A stretch of DNA of 9,739 bases. Origin: DATGHS01 sp035307785 (GTDB taxonomy: Bacteria > Planctomycetota > Planctomycetia > Gemmatales > Gemmataceae). A program made the translations under genes and the position numbers. Below, piece after piece: positions 6,743 to 9,739 of this stretch. The notes under the pieces were generated by a model, which saw only the letters and a list, made by a program, of their open reading frames with translations, was not told where the DNA came from and ran no database searches. The DNA lies in the NCBI GenBank assembly GCA_035307785.1, contig DATGHS010000380.1, positions 1 to 9,739 of the forward strand, written 5' to 3'. The stretch's first letter is position 1. Each line of letters starts with the position of its first letter.

Positions 6743-8164
6743 TTAAGTGGCTGGAGCCCCGGCCTTCTTCGGCGGATGGAAGAAGAGTAGAAGCAAGAGA
6801 GCGGCCACCAGCGCTGTCACCAGTGGGTAAAGGAAAATGCTCTGGAAATCGAATGTCTCTTTCCCTGCCGCGTCGGAAGTTTTGAAGATTCTTCCCAGCT
6901 GAGTAGATACGATGTTGGATACAAACGGACCGGCTCCCAAAATCAGCATGTTAAACAAGCCTTGGGCGCTGGCCCGCGCGTCTTTGGGGAAGAATTCATC
7001 GATAAATATGTAGACCGTGGCAAAAAAGAACGCGTAACAGATGCCATGGACAGCGTTGATGCTAATACAGGCCCATTGCAGCGGCGACAAATGCAAGAAC
7101 GTTGTCTCGATTCCACCCAGGTATTTCGGCGCGAACGCGAAAACGGCGAAGCGGGCGGCGTGGCCGAGAATTCCCAACACCATTGTCCATCGCCAGCCTA
7201 GCTTCTTTAGCACCAGGCCAAGGAAAATCATCGTGAGTATTTCGGCGACCTGGCCGATTTTCATGACCGGCATCGCCCAATTGCTGGGTATACCGATCCG
7301 GCCGGTAAGGAATCGTTCCGTCCAGACAAAAAAGCTCTGATGAACGGCCGCATCCAGAAACGTCACGACGAACAAAACGGCTACAAATGGTAGCCACAAA
7401 AGTTTCATCGCTTCAAGCCAAGCAAAGCGCTCCGTACCCGTTGTTGCCGGTTTGGGTGGTGTGTGCGGAAGCACCAGGCTAAACGCCGCCAGTACAAAGG
7501 ACGCAATCCCGGCGACCAAGAAGATATAACGCGACGCTGAGCGAAACTCGTCCCCCTCTTTTGCAGTACCAAGGGCTGTCCCTAACCAATCGAAAAACGG
7601 TACCGATCCAAATCTTGGAACCAAAGCCCAGTTGACCAGGATAAAAATGAACGGCCAAGAAGCAACAATCCAGCCAATGGTGCCCCACACGCGAACAAAG
7701 CCGAAATCACGCTGCGGGTCTTTGAGATTGGCAAACGCAATCGAATTCGTGATCGAAACGGTTGGCACGTAAAAAAGCGAATGGATCAGCATCAAAATGA
7801 AAAAGATCCAGAAGCTGAGATCGATATGCATGCCCAAAAGATCCGTCTGCCAGCCTGCTTTCACGAAAAACAGGCCAAGTATTGCAGAGCCTCCCACAAG
7901 ATGGCTAAAGGCCAAGAATTTTTCCGCCGCGAAGTTTCGATCAGCAAATTGCGTACTGAAAAACATCGCGACCAGAGCGGCTAAGTTAAAGGCACCCAGA
8001 ATCATAGGCTGCTGCCAAGTGTCATTGAATCCGAGACTCGGCAGGTAGCCAAAATTCAATTCAAACCACGCTCCCCAAATGAAGAATTGCAAAAACATCA
8101 TGACCGAAAGCTTGAACTTCAAGCCGCCGGTCCCGGCCGTGGTCGCTGGACTGTTCCCGCCCAT
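6743..8164 (-). CDS. 12-TM MFS transporter, nucleoside:H+ symporter-like
   Basis: The protein is 473 aa from ATG at 8164, supported by GGAG 6 nt upstream (8174-8171). After a short polar N-terminus, twelve hydrophobic segments can be read, beginning LSVMMFLQFFIWGAWF and ending LVTALVAALLLLLFF, with a larger hydrophilic loop between TM5 and TM6. The TM1 opening and the GFVRVWGTIGWIVA motif near residue 155 resemble the NupG/XapB nucleoside:H+ symporter branch of the MFS, which in planctomycetes and relatives has many paralogues of uncertain substrate. It should sit in the cytoplasmic membrane and import a small solute; nucleoside is the best guess from family only. No catabolic genes are adjacent. 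It is transcribed alone, divergent from dxr and ending at the hairpin 6688-6730. Sampled stretches are less GC-rich than the flanking genes. Confidence 0.88.
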   Translation of the reverse strand: MGGNSPATTAGTGGLKFKLSVMMFLQFFIWGAWFELNFGYLPSLGFNDTWQQPMILGAFNLAALVAMFFSTQFADRNFAAEKFLAFSHLVGGSAILGLFFVKAGWQTDLLGMHIDLSFWIFFILMLIHSLFYVPTVSITNSIAFANLKDPQRDFGFVRVWGTIGWIVASWPFIFILVNWALVPRFGSVPFFDWLGTALGTAKEGDEFRSASRYIFLVAGIASFVLAAFSLVLPHTPPKPATTGTERFAWLEAMKLLWLPFVAVLFVVTFLDAAVHQSFFVWTERFLTGRIGIPSNWAMPVMKIGQVAEILTMIFLGLVLKKLGWRWTMVLGILGHAARFAVFAFAPKYLGGIETTFLHLSPLQWACISINAVHGICYAFFFATVYIFIDEFFPKDARASAQGLFNMLILGAGPFVSNIVSTQLGRIFKTSDAAGKETFDFQSIFLYPLVTALVAALLLLLFFHPPKKAGAPAT

Positions 8165-8215
8165 GTCGTGCTCCGCCTGCTGGAATGTCGTGATGGATTG
8201 AGGTTGTACTGTCCC

Positions 8216-8243
8216 ATGTTAAGAAGCAGCGAAGAAGCAGCAA
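8216..8243 (-). promoter_or_regulatory. Promoter candidate for the MFS gene
   Basis: On the minus strand TTGCTG (8243-8238) and TAACAT (8221-8216) are 16 nt apart, giving a start near 8209 and a leader of about 45 nt. The spacer consists of a tandem 11-nt repeat (AAGAAGCAGCG-like on the plus strand, 8221-8242), which could mimic promoter structure by chance. Confidence 0.3.
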
Positions 8244-8274
8244 TGGGGGGTGGGCCGAAATTAGTATGGAGTTC

Positions 8275-8309
8275 GTTTAGCGGGCGGCCCGTCGGGCCGC
8301 CCGCTAAAC
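8275..8309. repeat. 35-nt perfect palindrome in the MFS/dxr divergent spacer
   Basis: GTTTAGCGGGCGGCCC (8275-8290) is the exact reverse complement of 8294-8309; the central GTC adds one more G-C pair around a single T. It lies between the two divergent promoter candidates and ends 4 nt before the dxr -35 box. No gene ends toward it, so it is not an ordinary terminator. It may be a dispersed repeat, an operator for a dimeric regulator, or an insulator; the sequence does not decide. Confidence 0.7.
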
Positions 8310-8313
8310 ATGG

Positions 8314-8343
8314 TTGCGTCAAAGCGCCGTTCGCCGCTACAAT
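8314..8343 (+). promoter_or_regulatory. Candidate dxr promoter implying a leaderless transcript
   Basis: TTGCGT (8314-8319) and TACAAT (8338-8343) are 18 nt apart. Transcription starting 6-7 nt after the -10 box would begin at 8349-8350, exactly at the GTG start of dxr, which has no Shine-Dalgarno site. Confidence 0.42.
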
Positions 8344-8349
8344 TCCGAA

Positions 8350-9552
8350 GTGACATTGCCCTCCCAAACCTGCTCGCAGCGCCGCCGGATAGCCGTACTG
8401 GGCTGCACCGGCTCCATCGGCGTCAATTGCCTGGATGTGGCCGCGCATTTGCCGGAGCGGATCGAAGTCGTCGCACTGTGCGCCCGGACGAATTGGCAAA
8501 CGCTCTTCGAGCAGACGCGGCGTTTTCATCCGCGGTTTGCAATTCTGGTCAATCGCGAGGCCGCAGACCAAGCCGACAAAAGTCAACTTTGGCCGGACAC
8601 GCAGTTTCTCGTTGGTCAAGAAGCTGTCGCGCGAATCGTGAGCGAGCCGGAAATCGATATCGTGCTTTCGGCCATTGTCGGCTCCGCGGGCCTGTTCGGA
8701 ACCTGGCACGCGCTCGAAGCCGGGAAGACCGTGGCGCTCGCAAACAAAGAAACGCTGGTAATGGCCGGCGCGCAAGTCATGCCGCTGGCGGCGGCGCGGA
8801 ATGCCCGGATTTTGCCGGTGGATAGCGAGCATAGCGCGATCTTCCAAGCCTTAACGGGCCATAGCGCTGTGGAAGTCGAACGGCTCGTGCTCACGGGCAG
8901 CGGCGGGCCGTTTCGGGGCAAGAAACGTGGCGAGCTGCAAGCGGTCACGCCGGAACAGGCGCTGAATCACCCCACCTGGCGTATGGGGCCGAAGATCACC
9001 GTCGATTCCGCCACGCTCATGAACAAGGCGCTGGAAGTGATTGAAGCCCGCTGGCTGTTCGGCGTGCCGCCGGAGAAGATCGATGTCGTGATCCACCCGC
9101 AATCGCTGGTGCATTCGTTCGTGGAATTCGTGGATGGCTCGATTCTGGCGCAGATTTCGCCGCCCGACATGCGCCTGCCGATTCAATATGCCCTGACCTG
9201 GCCGGAGCGAGTTTCCGGGCCGGCCAAGCGCCTTAATTGGCAAGAATTATCGTGCCTTCAGTTTGAACAGCCGGACCAGGAGACGTTTCCGGCACTACAA
9301 TTAGGGTATGAAGTAGCGCGCCGGGGCGGAACCTGCGGTGCGGTGCTGAACGCGGCCAATGAGGTGGCCGTGCAACGATTTCTCGAAGGAACTTTGAACT
9401 TTCTCGATATCCCGTCTGTCTGCCGGCAAGTGCTGGACCAGCATGACTTTAGCGCCAATCCGTCGCTGGAGGAACTGTTGGCCGCCGACCGGCGGGCCCG
9501 CCAGGAGGTAGCTCGTTGGACACGAACAAGCCCGCGCTTCCCAAGCCGGTGA
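8350..9552 (+). CDS. dxr: 1-deoxy-D-xylulose 5-phosphate reductoisomerase
   Basis: The protein is 400 aa from GTG at 8350, close to the family's usual length of about 400. It converts 1-deoxy-D-xylulose 5-phosphate to 2-C-methyl-D-erythritol 4-phosphate with NADPH and a divalent metal, the committed step of the MEP isoprenoid pathway, in the cytoplasm. The N-terminal NADPH motif is GCTGSIG (18-24, Cys where Ser is usual). Also visible are NKETLVMAG (132-140), metal ligands Asp158 and Glu160 in PVDSEHS, GSGGPF (183-188), the flexible-loop Trp210 in HPTWRMG, and NKALE (225-229) with the third ligand Glu229. All match E. coli Dxr positions, so it should be functional. The start could also be TTG at 8314 or 8356; none has a Shine-Dalgarno. 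The next gene overlaps its end by 37 nt, suggesting an operon. Confidence 0.97.
   Translation: MTLPSQTCSQRRRIAVLGCTGSIGVNCLDVAAHLPERIEVVALCARTNWQTLFEQTRRFHPRFAILVNREAADQADKSQLWPDTQFLVGQEAVARIVSEPEIDIVLSAIVGSAGLFGTWHALEAGKTVALANKETLVMAGAQVMPLAAARNARILPVDSEHSAIFQALTGHSAVEVERLVLTGSGGPFRGKKRGELQAVTPEQALNHPTWRMGPKITVDSATLMNKALEVIEARWLFGVPPEKIDVVIHPQSLVHSFVEFVDGSILAQISPPDMRLPIQYALTWPERVSGPAKRLNWQELSCLQFEQPDQETFPALQLGYEVARRGGTCGAVLNAANEVAVQRFLEGTLNFLDIPSVCRQVLDQHDFSANPSLEELLAADRRARQEVARWTRTSPRFPSR
9503..9508 (+). promoter_or_regulatory. Strong Shine-Dalgarno inside dxr for the overlapping TTG start
   Basis: AGGAGG lies 7 nt before TTG at 9516, within the dxr coding sequence. It is the best ribosome site in the window and is the main reason for calling a TTG start here. 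Confidence 0.75.
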
Positions 9553-9739
9553 CCGATGCGGCCGTCACGAATCCCAATCCCAATAACGGCACGCCGGCAA
9601 CCGAGCAGCCGGAAACGCCGCAAAGCTGGATTGCGCGCAATGGGCTTTCGCTAGCGCTTACGGTTCTGGCTGTTGCGGTGGTCTTCTACCTATTTAAGCG
9701 GTATAGCACCGACCCGTTCACCGATAGTATTAGCCTCAT
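9516..9739 (+). CDS. N-terminus of a membrane protein coupled to dxr (3' end missing)
   Basis: The frame is open from TTG at 9516 to the window edge (74 codons). It starts 37 nt inside dxr in another frame, behind a strong AGGAGG site. Residues 1-37 are polar and rich in Pro, Asn and Thr, followed by WIARN and one clear membrane helix at about 43-60 (LALTVLAVAVVFYLF), then KRYSTDPFTD. No catalytic motif has been reached. In many bacteria, planctomycetes included, the gene after dxr encodes the site-2 metalloprotease RseP, and a short extra N-terminus before its HExxH helix would fit. That is inference from gene order only; an unrelated membrane protein is possible. Confidence 0.72.
   Translation, partial: MDTNKPALPKPVTDAAVTNPNPNNGTPATEQPETPQSWIARNGLSLALTVLAVAVVFYLFKRYSTDPFTDSISL

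Noticed and set aside
8221..8242. Tandem AAGAAGCAGC repeat as a possible CRISPR or regulatory array
   Set aside because: Only two 11-nt copies with no spacer units; too short to interpret beyond a simple repeat.
8310..8825. ATG at 8310 as a dxr start
   Set aside because: It is in a different frame from the Dxr motifs and translates to an Arg-rich shadow.
8119..8847. 242-codon open frame on the minus strand
   Set aside because: It overlaps the dxr N-terminal half and the MFS start on the wrong frame; dxr motifs settle the coding strand.
1..9739. tRNA, rRNA, riboswitch, CRISPR or insertion-sequence features
   Set aside because: I looked for cloverleaf-like ends, repeat-spacer patterns, transposase motifs and long leader folds and saw none beyond the hairpins listed.

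Overview
The window looks like a chromosomal stretch from a GC-rich bacterium, most likely a planctomycete (Pirellulales-like). This is an inference from protein style: a secreted Tricorn-like protease with PD40 propeller repeats, a second secreted S41/PDZ protein, a small Hanks-type kinase, a nucleoside-symporter-type MFS protein, dxr followed by a membrane protein, weak or absent Shine-Dalgarno sites beside strong ones, and a TTG start. No phage, plasmid, CRISPR, tRNA or rRNA signal was seen.

Layout. 1-2990 (minus): Tricorn-like protease, open at the left edge, so its C-terminus and nucleophile-bearing part are missing. 2991-3400: gene-free spacer with a plausible promoter for that gene and a long-loop inverted repeat. 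3401-5002 (minus): secreted PDZ/S41 protein whose expected nucleophile serine is replaced by glycine. 5003-5255: divergent control region holding a two-hairpin REP-like element with GTAG ends and two candidate promoters. 5256-5747 (plus): tandem ACT-domain protein. 5758-6591 (minus): soluble protein kinase, converging on the ACT gene with a 10-nt gap; a terminator-like hairpin lies inside the kinase's last codons. 6592-6742: spacer with a perfect 20-bp hairpin downstream of the next gene. 6743-8164 (minus): 12-TM MFS transporter. 8165-8349: divergent control region with a 35-nt perfect palindrome. 8350-9552 (plus): dxr, the committed step of the MEP isoprenoid pathway. 9516-9739 (plus): start of a translationally coupled membrane protein that overlaps dxr, open at the right edge.

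The genes do not form one pathway. Each is mostly its own transcription unit; the only clear operon is dxr plus its overlapping partner. The two S41-type secreted proteins are neighbours on one strand and may both act on exported proteins or peptides. The most notable signals are the S41 protein lacking its catalytic serine, the REP-like element with compensatory base changes, a possibly leaderless dxr transcript, and perfect hairpins in the spacers, two of which share a CCCACGGAC core on either side of the kinase gene.
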